Shown here one piece after another: positions 27,500-35,694 of a DNA stretch of 64,000 nt. The notes below the pieces were generated by a model. It saw only the letters and a program-made list of their open reading frames with translations. It searched no databases and was not told the origin of the DNA. The stretch is taken from assembly GCF_019550915.1 (NCBI RefSeq), contig NZ_JAHWCI010000005.1, positions 496,001 through 560,000 on the forward strand. The letters are read 5' to 3'. The stretch comes from Mumia sp. zg.B17. GTDB lineage: Bacteria > Actinomycetota > Actinomycetes > Propionibacteriales > Nocardioidaceae. The translations under genes and the position numbers were made by a program. The first letter of the stretch is position 1, and each line of letters starts with the position of its first letter.

Positions 27500-27509
27500 A
27501 CCCTATGCT
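27500..27509. promoter_or_regulatory. Overlapping divergent -10 elements (FAD oxidase / Lrp gene)
   Basis: On the + strand TATGCT (27504-27509) lies 6 nt before the ATG of the Lrp gene. On the minus strand TAGGGT (27505-27500) lies 5 nt before the oxidase ATG. The two hexamers share two base pairs within a 21-bp intergenic gap, so RNA polymerase probably cannot serve both at once. Confidence 0.5.
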
Positions 27510-27515
27510 GACCGG

Positions 27516-28013
27516 ATGCCTGCGATCGACGACCTCGATGCCCAGATCGCCCGCCTGTTCCTCGCCGAGCCCAAGATCGGGGTCCTCGAGGCCTCGCGGC
27601 GACTCGGGGTCGCCCGTGCCACGGTTCAGACGCGGCTCGATCGCCTCGCCGAGCGCGGCGTGATCGCGTCCTGGTCACCGACGGTCTCTCCGGCGGCGCT
27701 CGGCTATCCCGTCACCGCCTTTCTCACGCTCGAGGTCGTCCAGGGCGAGGGTCGGGCCCCCGTCGCCGACCACCTGGCCTCCATCCCCGAGGTCCTCGAG
27801 GCATGCACCATCACCGGTGCCGGCGACCTCTGGTGCCGCGTCGTCGCCCGCTCCAACACCGACCTCCAGCGGGTCCTCGACGCCGTCGTCTCGGAGCCGT
27901 CGATCGTGCGCGTCGCCACGGTCATCGCGCTGCAGACCGAGCTCGCGCCCCGGGTCGCCCCCCTGCTCGACGCCGCGCTGGGCCTCGACACCGCGGCGCC
28001 GCCCGCGCCATAG
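27516..28013 (+). CDS. Lrp/AsnC-family transcriptional regulator
   Basis: 165 residues. An N-terminal helix-turn-helix (about residues 5-50) includes VLEASRRLGVARATVQTRLDRLAERGVIASW, and a C-terminal RAM ligand domain (about 65-145) includes HLASIPEVLEACTITGAGDLWCRVVAR. The start follows TATGCT by 6 nt, a leaderless arrangement. It is divergent from the FAD-linked oxidase with only 21 bp between starts, so it is well placed to regulate that gene, and it is followed by an SDR gene. The effector, probably an amino or hydroxy acid, is unknown. Confidence 0.9.
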   Translation: MPAIDDLDAQIARLFLAEPKIGVLEASRRLGVARATVQTRLDRLAERGVIASWSPTVSPAALGYPVTAFLTLEVVQGEGRAPVADHLASIPEVLEACTITGAGDLWCRVVARSNTDLQRVLDAVVSEPSIVRVATVIALQTELAPRVAPLLDAALGLDTAAPPAP

Positions 28014-28020
28014 TGTGCGC

Positions 28021-28905
28021 GTGAGCACCGCAGCCGGACTCGCCGGACGACGCGTCCTCGTGACCGGCGCCGCCCGTGGGATCGGCGCGGCGCTCGCGGT
28101 CCGTCTGGCCGAGAGCGGCGCCCGTCTCGCCCTCCTCGGCCTCGAGCCCGACGGCCTCGCGGCGACGGCCGCCCGTGCGGGTGACGCGCCGTGGTTCGCC
28201 TGCGACGTCACCGACCGGTCGGGGCTCGAGAGGTCCATCGAGGCGGCTGCGTCCGCGCTCGGTGGCCTCGATGTCGTCGTCGCCAACGCCGGGGTCGCCG
28301 CGCAGCTGCCGATCGTCGGTGGCGACCCGTACGTGTGGGACCGCACGCTCGCGGTCAACCTGACTGGCGTGTACGACACGGTGCGTCTCGCCGGGCCTCA
28401 CGTGAGCCACCCCGAGGGCTACGCCCTGCTGGTCTCGTCGCTCGCGGCTGCCGTGCACCTCCCGATGCTCGGCGCGTACTCCGCGTCGAAGGCCGGCGTC
28501 GAGGCGCTCGGCGACGCGCTCCGCCTCGAGCTGGCGCCGAGCGGCGCCCGCGTCGGCGTCGCCTTCTTCGGCGAGCTCGACACCGAGATGACGAGCCGAG
28601 GTTTTGGCACGGAGGCGGCCACGATACTGATGCGAGGCACCCCGATCGGGCGCGTCGCTCCGCTCGAGGACGCGATCACCGCGCTCGAGCGCGGCATCGC
28701 CCGCCGGGCCCGCGTCGTCACCTCACCGCGCTTCGTCAGGGCCGCGCTCCCTGCTCGCGCCGCCGTCCAGCGCGCCGTCGAACGCACCCTGCGTCGCTCG
28801 CGCGTACGCCACGCGCTCGAGATCGCACGCCGGGAGGGCGCGGGCCTGACGACACCGCAGCCGACCGCCGAAGCGGCGCCAGACGGTCCTCGGGATGCCG
28901 CGTGA
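28021..28905 (+). CDS. Short-chain dehydrogenase/reductase
   Basis: 294 residues. The nucleotide-binding motif TGAARGIG (about residues 17-24), NAG in VVVANAG, the catalytic Ser in LLVSSLAAA and the YSASK catalytic pair near residue 158 are all present, defining a classical SDR. The C-terminal tail of about 60 residues is rich in Arg and Ala and is longer than usual. It starts 7 nt after the Lrp stop and overlaps the next gene by 4 bp (GTGA). The substrate is unknown. Confidence 0.9.
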   Translation: MSTAAGLAGRRVLVTGAARGIGAALAVRLAESGARLALLGLEPDGLAATAARAGDAPWFACDVTDRSGLERSIEAAASALGGLDVVVANAGVAAQLPIVGGDPYVWDRTLAVNLTGVYDTVRLAGPHVSHPEGYALLVSSLAAAVHLPMLGAYSASKAGVEALGDALRLELAPSGARVGVAFFGELDTEMTSRGFGTEAATILMRGTPIGRVAPLEDAITALERGIARRARVVTSPRFVRAALPARAAVQRAVERTLRRSRVRHALEIARREGAGLTTPQPTAEAAPDGPRDAA

Positions 28906-29513
28906 CCGAGCTCCCCCGCGTCCCCCCGGGTGACCGGCGCGACCTCGGCCTCGTCAACGCCGCGCTGGCCCGTGTCGCCTCCCGCGTGGTCGGGGTCCGT
29001 GACGTGCACGTCTTCTCCGTCCTCGGCCGGACGCGTGGGCTGTTCCGAGGCTGGCTCCACTACTCGGGGCGCCTGATGCCGTTCGGGACGCTCCCCCGCC
29101 GGCAGGCCGAGCTCGTGATCCTCCGTGTCGCCGCGCTGCGCCGATCTGCCTACGAGCTCGACCACCACCGTCGTCTCGGTGCGCGGGCCGGTCTGAGCAC
29201 GGACGAGATCGAGGCGGTCACCGATCCGGCCACGACGTGGCCCTGGTCGGCTGCCGACCAGGCGCTCCTCGACACCGCCGACGCGCTGGTCCTCACGCGT
29301 GACGTCGACGACAGCACGTGGGAGTCCTTGGCAGCGCGCTTCCCACCCCGCAGCCTGGTCGAGATCGTCATGCTCGTGTGCCAGTACGACGGGCTCGCGA
29401 CGACGCTGCACACGTTGCGCGTGCCCTTGGACGAGCCCGCCGCCCCGGCTCACGCTCAGAGCAACGGCCGCGACCGCCGGAACAACCAGGCGTCGAAGAA
29501 TCCGTCGAGCTGA
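28902..29513 (+). CDS. Carboxymuconolactone decarboxylase family protein lacking CxxC
   Basis: 203 residues. The core ELVILRVAALRRSAYELDHHRRLGARAGLS (split here as two blocks around residue 80) matches the CMD/AhpD helical fold with the DHH motif, but the usual redox CxxC is replaced by residues RSAYELD, so peroxidase activity of the AhpD type is unlikely. It is coupled to the upstream SDR gene by a GTGA overlap. Its 3' end overlaps the convergent peptidase gene by 58 bp. Confidence 0.82.
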   Translation: MTELPRVPPGDRRDLGLVNAALARVASRVVGVRDVHVFSVLGRTRGLFRGWLHYSGRLMPFGTLPRRQAELVILRVAALRRSAYELDHHRRLGARAGLSTDEIEAVTDPATTWPWSAADQALLDTADALVLTRDVDDSTWESLAARFPPRSLVEIVMLVCQYDGLATTLHTLRVPLDEPAAPAHAQSNGRDRRNNQASKNPSS

Positions 29514-30916
29514 CGCCCGCTGACGTCCTCGGCGAGCCGCTCGAACTGCGTGGTGGTCCCGTGGCCGTCACGGCGCTCGCCGACCCACCGCCGCAGCAGC
29601 GCGAAGAACGCGGCGTCGCCGATCTCGCGCCGCAGCGCGTGGATCGTCATCGCGCCTCGCACGTAGACCCGGTTGTCGAACATCCGGTCCCGTCCCGGGT
29701 TGCCGACGGGCAGCCGCCAGAACGCTCGGCCGCCATGGTCGTACCAGTAGTCGAACTCGCTCCGGACCGACCCGAGTCCCTGCGACTCGTCCCACATCCA
29801 CTCGAGGTAGGTCGCGAGCCCTTCGTTGAGCCAGATGTCACGCCACCGGCGCAGCGAGACCGAGTCGCCGAACCACTGGTGAGCGACCTCGTGCGCGACG
29901 ACCGAGGTGTTCTGGCCGGGCTGCAGGCCCGCCCCACGGCGGAAGAAGGCGGCGTCGTAGACGGGGCGGGCCTGCGTCTCCAGCGCGAAGCCGAGGTCGG
30001 CCTTCGTGACTACGCCACCGTGGTCGCCGTACGGATAGGGGCCGAGGTGGCGCGCGAGGAACCGCGTCACCTCGGGCGTACGGCGCAGCGAGCGCACCGC
30101 CCGCCGGCGCACGCCGGCGCTGAGCGCACGGTCGTAGGCGTAGAGATAGCGGACACCACCGGCCCGACCGCGGACGACACGGAAGTCACCCCAGGCCGCG
30201 AACGCGAGGTAGGTCGCCATCGGCCGCCGCATCACCCACCGCCACTGCACGAGGTCACCGACGCGCTTGCGTCCCGCGAGCCTGCCGACGCTGATCGCCT
30301 CCCGGCCGCGCGGGACCCGGAGGCGGATGTCGTACGTCGCCTTGTCGCTGGGGTGGTCGTTGCTCGCGAACCACCACGGGGCGGCCTCGGGCTGGCCGAC
30401 GACGATCGCGCCCGCCCGCGTCGTGACGAAAGGCCGGGCACCGCGGTGGCTGATGCTCGCGGGCCGGCCGGCGTACGCGACGGACACCACGAAGCGATCG
30501 CCCTTGCGGATCGCCCGGCGCGGGGTGACGACCAGCTCCCTGCCGCGCTGGCTGAACCGCGCGGGGCGCCCGCCGACCCGTACCGACGAGGCGGCGAGGA
30601 CGAGATCGAGGTTGAAGCGCCGGAGCCGCTGGCTCGCCACCGCCCGCAGGCGGGTGCGTCCGACGAGACGCTTCTCGGCAGGCTGGTACGCGGCGGTGAC
30701 CTGGTAGTGCCGTACGTCGTAGCCGCCGTTGCCGTGGCCCGGAAAGTATGCGTCGCCGGCTCCCGGCCGACCGACGCCCGGTGCGGCCGCCATGCCCGCA
30801 CGCACCGCGGTGTTGGTGCCGGCCTCGCCCGCCTCAGCCGCGGCGGCCGCACCTGGTGCAACGGGCAGCAGCCCGGTGAGCAGGGTGGCAGAGGCGATCG
30901 CGACGGCGAGACGCAT
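29456..30916 (-). CDS. Secreted M1-family metallopeptidase
   Basis: 486 residues with a signal peptide (about 1-27). The zinc site is HEVAHQWFG (His342, His346) with the third ligand Glu365 in WLNEGLATYLEW, the M1 gluzincin pattern. The substrate-binding Glu is in ALETQA (about 313), in place of the GAMEN motif. The protein lacks the long C-terminal helical domain of full-length aminopeptidase N, as in many secreted actinobacterial M1 enzymes. The ATG follows TAGTGT by 6 nt. Its C-terminal 19 codons overlap the convergent CMD gene. Confidence 0.9.
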   Translation of the reverse strand: MRLAVAIASATLLTGLLPVAPGAAAAAEAGEAGTNTAVRAGMAAAPGVGRPGAGDAYFPGHGNGGYDVRHYQVTAAYQPAEKRLVGRTRLRAVASQRLRRFNLDLVLAASSVRVGGRPARFSQRGRELVVTPRRAIRKGDRFVVSVAYAGRPASISHRGARPFVTTRAGAIVVGQPEAAPWWFASNDHPSDKATYDIRLRVPRGREAISVGRLAGRKRVGDLVQWRWVMRRPMATYLAFAAWGDFRVVRGRAGGVRYLYAYDRALSAGVRRRAVRSLRRTPEVTRFLARHLGPYPYGDHGGVVTKADLGFALETQARPVYDAAFFRRGAGLQPGQNTSVVAHEVAHQWFGDSVSLRRWRDIWLNEGLATYLEWMWDESQGLGSVRSEFDYWYDHGGRAFWRLPVGNPGRDRMFDNRVYVRGAMTIHALRREIGDAAFFALLRRWVGERRDGHGTTTQFERLAEDVSGRQLDGFFDAWLFRRSRPLL

Positions 30917-30922
30917 GCTGTG

Positions 30923-30928
30923 ACACTA
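30923..30928 (-). promoter_or_regulatory. -10 element of leaderless M1 peptidase gene
   Basis: TAGTGT on the minus strand, 6 nt before the ATG at 30916, lying in the 17-bp gap after the helicase stop. Confidence 0.5.
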
Positions 30929-30933
30929 CGACG

Positions 30934-32748
30934 TCAAGAGGTCGGTCGACCGGCCCATTCGCGGATCTTGTCGATCCGCGCCCGCAGGTCGTCGACCGAC
31001 GCGCTCGCTGCCGTAGGTCCCCCGCACTCCTCGCGCAGCCGGTTGTGCACGACACCGTGGGGCTGACCCGTGCGGTGGTGCCACGCGCCGACGAGTCCGT
31101 TGAGCTCGCGCCGCAGCAGCGCACGCATCTGGTGCGTGCTCGGCTCGTCGGGCCGCGTCGCCGGCCCAGGAGAGCCGGTCGCCCCCGCCTGGGAGTCGGC
31201 GGGCTCCCCCCGCTCGGCTGCGGCTGCGACACCCCGTTGGGTGCGCCGGGTCCGCGCGTGGCGGAGCAGCTCTCGCACCTGGTCGGGCTCGAGCAGGCCG
31301 GGGATCCCGAGGAAGTCCATCTCCTCCTCCGACCCGGTCGCGACCTCGCCTTCGTGTCCGAACTCGCCACCGTCGTAGAGCACGCGGTCGAACGAGGCCT
31401 CGCTGCCGAGAGCCTTGAACTCGAACGGCTCGAGATCGGCGGTGGACTGGGTCGCCTGGGCGGCCGCGATCAGCTCGTCGTCGAGAGCCAACGGATCGTC
31501 GTCGTCACCGCCGGCGCGACCGAGCACGTGGTCGCGCTGCACCTCGAGGTCGGAGGCGAGCCCGAGGACACGGGGGACGCTCGGGACGAACACGGTCGCC
31601 GTCTCGCCCCGCTTGCGGGCACGGACGAAGCGACCGACCGCCTGGGCGAAGAACAGCGGGGTGGACGTCCTGGTCGCATAGACGCCGACCGACAGCCGTG
31701 GCACGTCGACGCCTTCGCTGACCATCCGGACCGCGACCATCCACCGCTCGTCGGACTCGGCGAACGCGCTGATCCGCGCGCTGGCCTCCTTCTCGTCCGA
31801 GAGCACGAGAGCGGGTCCGTCACCGGTCACCTCGCGGAGGATCTTGGCGTAGGCCCGTGCGGTGTTCTGGTCGCTCGCGATCACGAGCCCGCCTGCGTCG
31901 GGCACGTGGCGCCGGACCTCGGACAGCCGGGTGTCTGCCGCGCCGAGCACCGACGGGATCCATGAGCCGGCCGGGTCGAGCGCCGTACGGAGCGCCTGCG
32001 CGGTGAGGTCCTTCGTCATCGGCTCGCCCATCCGCGCCGCGACCTCGTCGCCGGCGCGCGTACGCCACCGAAGGTCACCGGAGTACGCCATGAACAGGAC
32101 AGGGCGGACCACGCCGTCGGCGAGCGCCTCCGCATAGCCGTACGAGTAGTCGGCCACGCTCCGGCCGATGCCGTCGTCGCCGGGAGCGTAGGTGACGAAC
32201 GGGATGGGGTTGGTGTCGGACCGGAACGGGGTGCCGGTCAGCGCCAGCCGGCGCGTCGCGGGCTCGAACGCCTCCCGGACCGCATCACCCCACGAGAGGG
32301 CGTCGCCGGCGTGGTGCACCTCGTCGAGGATCACCAACGTGCGGAAGCGCTCGGTGCGCAGCCGGTACGCGGTGGGGTTGGTCGCCACCCCGGCGTAGGT
32401 GAGGGCGAAGCCCTTGAAGTCGGAGGCCATCGCGCCACCGCGTCCGCTGAACGACGGGTCGAGCGGGATGCCCGCGCGTGCACCGGCCTCCGCCCACTGC
32501 GTCTTGAGGTGGTCGGTCGGCGCGACGACCACGATGCGTTCGACGATGCGGCGCTCGAGGAGCTGGGCGGCGACCGTCAGCGCGAAGGTCGTCTTGCCGG
32601 CTCCCGGGGTCGCGACCGCCAGGAAGTCACGCGGGTTGCGTTCGGCGTAGCGGGAGAGAGCGTCGGCCTGCCACGCGCGCAGCTTGGGAGCGGTGCCCCA
32701 GGCTGCGCGGTCGGGATAGGCCGGTGAGAGATGCGCGGCCCCGGACAT
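30934..32748 (-). CDS. DEAD/DEAH-box superfamily 2 helicase
   Basis: 604 residues. Walker A is AVATPGAGKT near residue 45, the DEAH-like box is LDEVHHAG, motif III is LTGTPFRSD, and motif VI is QAVGRFVRARKRGE in the second RecA domain. This is the restriction-endonuclease-III-like (ResIII) layout found in many stand-alone bacterial helicases. A C-terminal region of about 150 residues contains a basic linker and no recognised domain. The ATG overlaps the upstream metallopeptidase stop by one base. Its nucleic-acid substrate is unknown. Confidence 0.88.
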   Translation of the reverse strand: MSGAAHLSPAYPDRAAWGTAPKLRAWQADALSRYAERNPRDFLAVATPGAGKTTFALTVAAQLLERRIVERIVVVAPTDHLKTQWAEAGARAGIPLDPSFSGRGGAMASDFKGFALTYAGVATNPTAYRLRTERFRTLVILDEVHHAGDALSWGDAVREAFEPATRRLALTGTPFRSDTNPIPFVTYAPGDDGIGRSVADYSYGYAEALADGVVRPVLFMAYSGDLRWRTRAGDEVAARMGEPMTKDLTAQALRTALDPAGSWIPSVLGAADTRLSEVRRHVPDAGGLVIASDQNTARAYAKILREVTGDGPALVLSDEKEASARISAFAESDERWMVAVRMVSEGVDVPRLSVGVYATRTSTPLFFAQAVGRFVRARKRGETATVFVPSVPRVLGLASDLEVQRDHVLGRAGGDDDDPLALDDELIAAAQATQSTADLEPFEFKALGSEASFDRVLYDGGEFGHEGEVATGSEEEMDFLGIPGLLEPDQVRELLRHARTRRTQRGVAAAAERGEPADSQAGATGSPGPATRPDEPSTHQMRALLRRELNGLVGAWHHRTGQPHGVVHNRLREECGGPTAASASVDDLRARIDKIREWAGRPTS

Positions 32749-33773
32749 CAGCGGCGATACACCCGCCAGAGCTTGCGCATGCGTTCGATCTGACCGGGCG
32801 TGAAGTGGTGCATGCACCGGTCGTAGGAGTAGTCCATGAAGTTGTGGATCGGATCCTCCCCCGGAGACGGACAGGTGTCGCGTCCCCGTGGGCACTCGAA
32901 GCTCGGGATCCGCTCGCGAGGGGTGTCGTGCACGCGGTCGTTCTTTTTGCCGCAGCCGCCCTGGAAGGTGTGGTAGAGCCCGAGCCAGTGCCCGGTCTCG
33001 TGCACGGCGGTGTCGCCCTTGTTGTAGCCGCGGAAGCGTCCGCCCGGCATCGAGTCACGGTGGATCACGACACCGTCGGTCGCGAGCTTGCTCTTGGGGC
33101 GCTGCGGGAACGTCGCGTAGCCGAGGACCTGCAGGTCGCCCCGCTCGGTCGGCGCCGCGATGTAGAGGTTGAGATCGCGCTTCTTGCCGCGGTGCAGCGC
33201 CTTGCGCATCGCCCGGGACTCACGCGAGCCGAGCCCGGCGGTGTACCACGCGCGGTTGACCGTGTAGTCGGTCTTCTTGAGCACGAACCGGAAGCGGGTG
33301 CTGCGCGCGTCGCGCCACTGCTTGCCCGCGAAGGCGCGGTTCATCACCTTGATCTGGCGCCGCACCTTGGCGCGGCTGACGGTCTTGCTCGTGGAGGACG
33401 GCTTGATGACGTGGGCGTACACACGGATCTTGATCCGCCGGGGGCCATCGCCCTGCGCGCTGCGCCGGTCGCTCGCGGCGCCCACCCCGCCGACGCGACG
33501 GGCGAGGTCGCGCTCGTACGCCTCGACGGTCGCGTGCGAGGGCTCGGGCGCCCGCACGACACCGTCGAGACCGTTGAGCGTCCGTGCGCCGAGCGTCTCG
33601 TCGGGAGTGCAGTCGGTCGCGGCAGCCGCAGGCCGTGCCGAGGCGGGCGCTGCGGAGGCCGGCACGACCGCCGAGGCACCCGTCAGCGCCGCGATGCTCG
33701 CGACGAGGGCGGTGCCGATGAGCACCGCCCCCAGGGCATACGAGCGCGGCCGCCGCCGCGGCCGATCACTCAT
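32748..33773 (-). CDS. Secreted metzincin zinc protease (M43 type)
   Basis: 341 residues with a signal sequence or N-terminal anchor (about 12-45). The metzincin motif HETGHWLGLYH (His258, His262, His268) is complete and is followed by FMDYSYDRC, whose Met forms the Met-turn. This pattern, with paired cysteines, matches M43 pappalysin-like peptidases. It should act outside the cell on proteins. I use ATG 33773; a GTG two codons upstream is equally placed. It overlaps the DUF3039 stop by 8 bp and the helicase start by 1 bp, so it sits inside an operon of unrelated genes. Confidence 0.87.
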   Translation of the reverse strand: MSDRPRRRPRSYALGAVLIGTALVASIAALTGASAVVPASAAPASARPAAAATDCTPDETLGARTLNGLDGVVRAPEPSHATVEAYERDLARRVGGVGAASDRRSAQGDGPRRIKIRVYAHVIKPSSTSKTVSRAKVRRQIKVMNRAFAGKQWRDARSTRFRFVLKKTDYTVNRAWYTAGLGSRESRAMRKALHRGKKRDLNLYIAAPTERGDLQVLGYATFPQRPKSKLATDGVVIHRDSMPGGRFRGYNKGDTAVHETGHWLGLYHTFQGGCGKKNDRVHDTPRERIPSFECPRGRDTCPSPGEDPIHNFMDYSYDRCMHHFTPGQIERMRKLWRVYRR

Positions 33774-34029
33774 CGTCACCGGAGCCGCCTGCCTTCAGGG
33801 ACTCCCAGATCTCCTTGCACTCCGGGCACACGGGGAAGCGCTGCGGGTCACGGCTCGGCACCCACACCTTGCCGCACAGGGCGACGACGGGCGTGCCCTC
33901 GATCATCGCCTCGGTGAGCTTGCCCTTGGGCACGTAGTGCGAGTAGCGCTCGTGATCGCCGTCGTCGAGGCGCGGCTGCGTGCGCACGTCCGACGACGTC
34001 TGGGATCCGGGACTGAAGGTGGTCGACAC
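33766..34029 (-). CDS. DUF3039 small zinc-ribbon-like protein
   Basis: 87 residues. The HYVPKGKLTEAMIEGTPVVAL segment and the closing CGKVWVPSRDPQRFPVCPEC, with three cysteines, are characteristic of DUF3039, an actinobacterial family of unknown function; the cysteines suggest a metal site. The GTG at 34029 lies 6 nt after TAGACT with no ribosome site, so the message is probably leaderless. It heads the minus-strand operon with the metalloprotease and helicase. Confidence 0.85.
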   Translation of the reverse strand: MSTTFSPGSQTSSDVRTQPRLDDGDHERYSHYVPKGKLTEAMIEGTPVVALCGKVWVPSRDPQRFPVCPECKEIWESLKAGGSGDDE

Positions 34030-34035
34030 CCCTTC

Positions 34036-34041
34036 AGTCTA
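34036..34041 (-). promoter_or_regulatory. -10 element of leaderless DUF3039 gene
   Basis: TAGACT on the minus strand, 6 nt before the GTG at 34029. It starts the operon DUF3039, M43 protease, helicase. Confidence 0.55.
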
Positions 34042-34069
34042 TGCCAGAAAGAACCGTCCCCCTAGCCGG

Positions 34070-34660
34070 TCAGTTGAGCTGGGGATCGTCCGGATAGGTC
34101 GAGAGCATTGCGAGATCGCTGCGTTGACGGCGGAGCACCTGACGCCACAACGCCTCGGGATTGGACGAGAGAAGGTCCTCGTCGAACGCGTCCACCACCA
34201 CCCACGAACCCTCGGCGATCTCCTCCTCCACCTGCCCCGGGCTCCACCCCGCGTACCCGGCGAAGACCCGCATCCCACGCAGCCCCGGCTCGACGCCGTG
34301 GGCCGGCAGGTCGAGGTCGATCAGTCCCACGCGGTCGTACATCTCGCGCCAGCCGGTCGGCGGCCGGTCACCCGACCGCAGGACGCCGAGCGCGAGGGCC
34401 GAGTCGGGCGAGACGGGACCACCGGAGAAGAGGGCGGTCGGGCTGGACACGAGTGTCGACCACTCCGGCAGGACCTCGGCGACCGTGGCGTCCAGCGGCT
34501 GGTTGAGGATCACGCCGAGCGCTCCCCCGGCGTCGTGGTCGAGCACCGCGACGACCGCGCGGAAGAACGGCCCGCCCACGAGCAGCGGAGTGGCCACGAG
34601 AAGACGGCCTCGGCACGACCGGTGACGCGGCGAGATGCCGGCGGGTTCCTGGTCGGTCAT
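34070..34660 (-). CDS. YqgE/AlgH family protein
   Basis: 196 residues, the normal length for this family. The conserved GRLLVATPLLVGGPFFRAVV opening, the GALGVILNQPLD core (about 47-58) and the later YAGWSPGQVEEEI segment (about 135-147) identify YqgE/AlgH. The biochemical function is unknown; AlgH affects alginate regulation in Pseudomonas, which is not relevant here. It is divergent from the MerR gene with 112 bp between starts and shows a gggcgatgacc-type start context with nearby aggag. Confidence 0.9.
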   Translation of the reverse strand: MTDQEPAGISPRHRSCRGRLLVATPLLVGGPFFRAVVAVLDHDAGGALGVILNQPLDATVAEVLPEWSTLVSSPTALFSGGPVSPDSALALGVLRSGDRPPTGWREMYDRVGLIDLDLPAHGVEPGLRGMRVFAGYAGWSPGQVEEEIAEGSWVVVDAFDEDLLSSNPEALWRQVLRRQRSDLAMLSTYPDDPQLN

Positions 34661-34772
34661 CGCCCCTCCTCGCTCGGCGCCTCATCGGCTTTCAGCGTAC
34701 GCCGTGGCGCCCTCTCGCGCGGGTACCCAGGCCGTAGGATGACCGGACCGCGAACCCGACACGAAGGACGAG

Positions 34773-35540
34773 ATGGCCGACACCGCCAACGAGGACGAGC
34801 TCACCGTCGACGAGCTCGCGGCACGCGTCGGGATGACCGTGCGCAACGTCCGCGCGTACGCCAGTCGTGGACTGCTCGCACCGCCGCGGCTGGAGGGACG
34901 CACCGGCTACTACACGCGCTCCCACGTCAAGCAGCTCCAGCTCGTCCGCAGCCTCCTCGACCGCGGTTACACGCTGCAGGCCGTCGAGAAGGCGCTGCAG
35001 GACAAGACCTCCACGACGGCCGACTACGCACTCGACCTGATCACGGTGCTCGACTCGCCGCTGGCCCGCGAGCCCGAGAGCGAGCTCATGTCACGCGACC
35101 GGCTCTCGGCGATGGCAGGCATCGACCGCGACACCGACCTCGCCCAGAAGCTCGTGGACCGCGGCCTGGCCACCATCGTCGACGACGACACTCTCGAGGT
35201 GAACCGTCCCGAGGTGGTGCGGGCCGGAGCCGCCGCCATCTCGCTCGGCCTGGCCCCGGAGACGGTGCTCGAGCTGCTCCCGGCGCTGTCGGGGCCGTTG
35301 CGCACGGTCGCCGACGACCTCGTGGGCCGCGTGCGTCGCGACATCTGGCAGCCGTTCGTCGGCGCCGGCATGCCCGACGACCAGTGGCAGGAGGTCGTGA
35401 CCTCCATCGCCAACCTGCTGCCGGTCGCCGCGCAGGCGGTCGTCGCGGTGTTCCGCGACGAGCTGGCGCACGCGATCGACGACGCCCTGGGCGAGGAGCT
35501 CGCGGCGCTCGGCGACCAGCGACCCGCTCCCGACGCCTGA
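34773..35540 (+). CDS. MerR-family transcriptional regulator
   Basis: 255 residues. The N-terminal MerR domain (about 10-75) includes TVDELAARVGMTVRNVRAYASRGLLAPP and the second wing motif with TGYYTRSHVKQLQLV. The C-terminal region of about 170 residues is helical and carries no cysteine cluster for metals; it resembles actinobacterial MerR proteins with unknown ligands. The ATG has a gaaggacgag ribosome site. No MerR-type promoter palindrome is visible immediately upstream, so its target lies elsewhere or was missed. Confidence 0.88.
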   Translation: MADTANEDELTVDELAARVGMTVRNVRAYASRGLLAPPRLEGRTGYYTRSHVKQLQLVRSLLDRGYTLQAVEKALQDKTSTTADYALDLITVLDSPLAREPESELMSRDRLSAMAGIDRDTDLAQKLVDRGLATIVDDDTLEVNRPEVVRAGAAAISLGLAPETVLELLPALSGPLRTVADDLVGRVRRDIWQPFVGAGMPDDQWQEVVTSIANLLPVAAQAVVAVFRDELAHAIDDALGEELAALGDQRPAPDA

Positions 35541-35581
35541 CGCCGGCGTCTCCACAGACGGCTCCCCCGGAGGCGGAGAAC

Positions 35582-35624
35582 GGCCCCACCCGACGCTGGA
35601 GGGAGGGACCCGCCGGGTGGGGCC
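35582..35624. terminator. Bidirectional hairpin between convergent genes
   Basis: ggccccacccg (35582-35592) is exactly complementary to cgggtggggcc (35614-35624) with a 21-nt loop. It lies between the 3' ends of the MerR gene and the DUF3048 gene. It lacks a long U-tract but is a plausible shared terminator. Confidence 0.6.
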
Positions 35625-35694
35625 GAAACCCTGGTGCCGATCGTAGGGGAGCGCGCGCGCCGAACCGAGGCCGCCTGCTGTGACCTTCCTCGCG

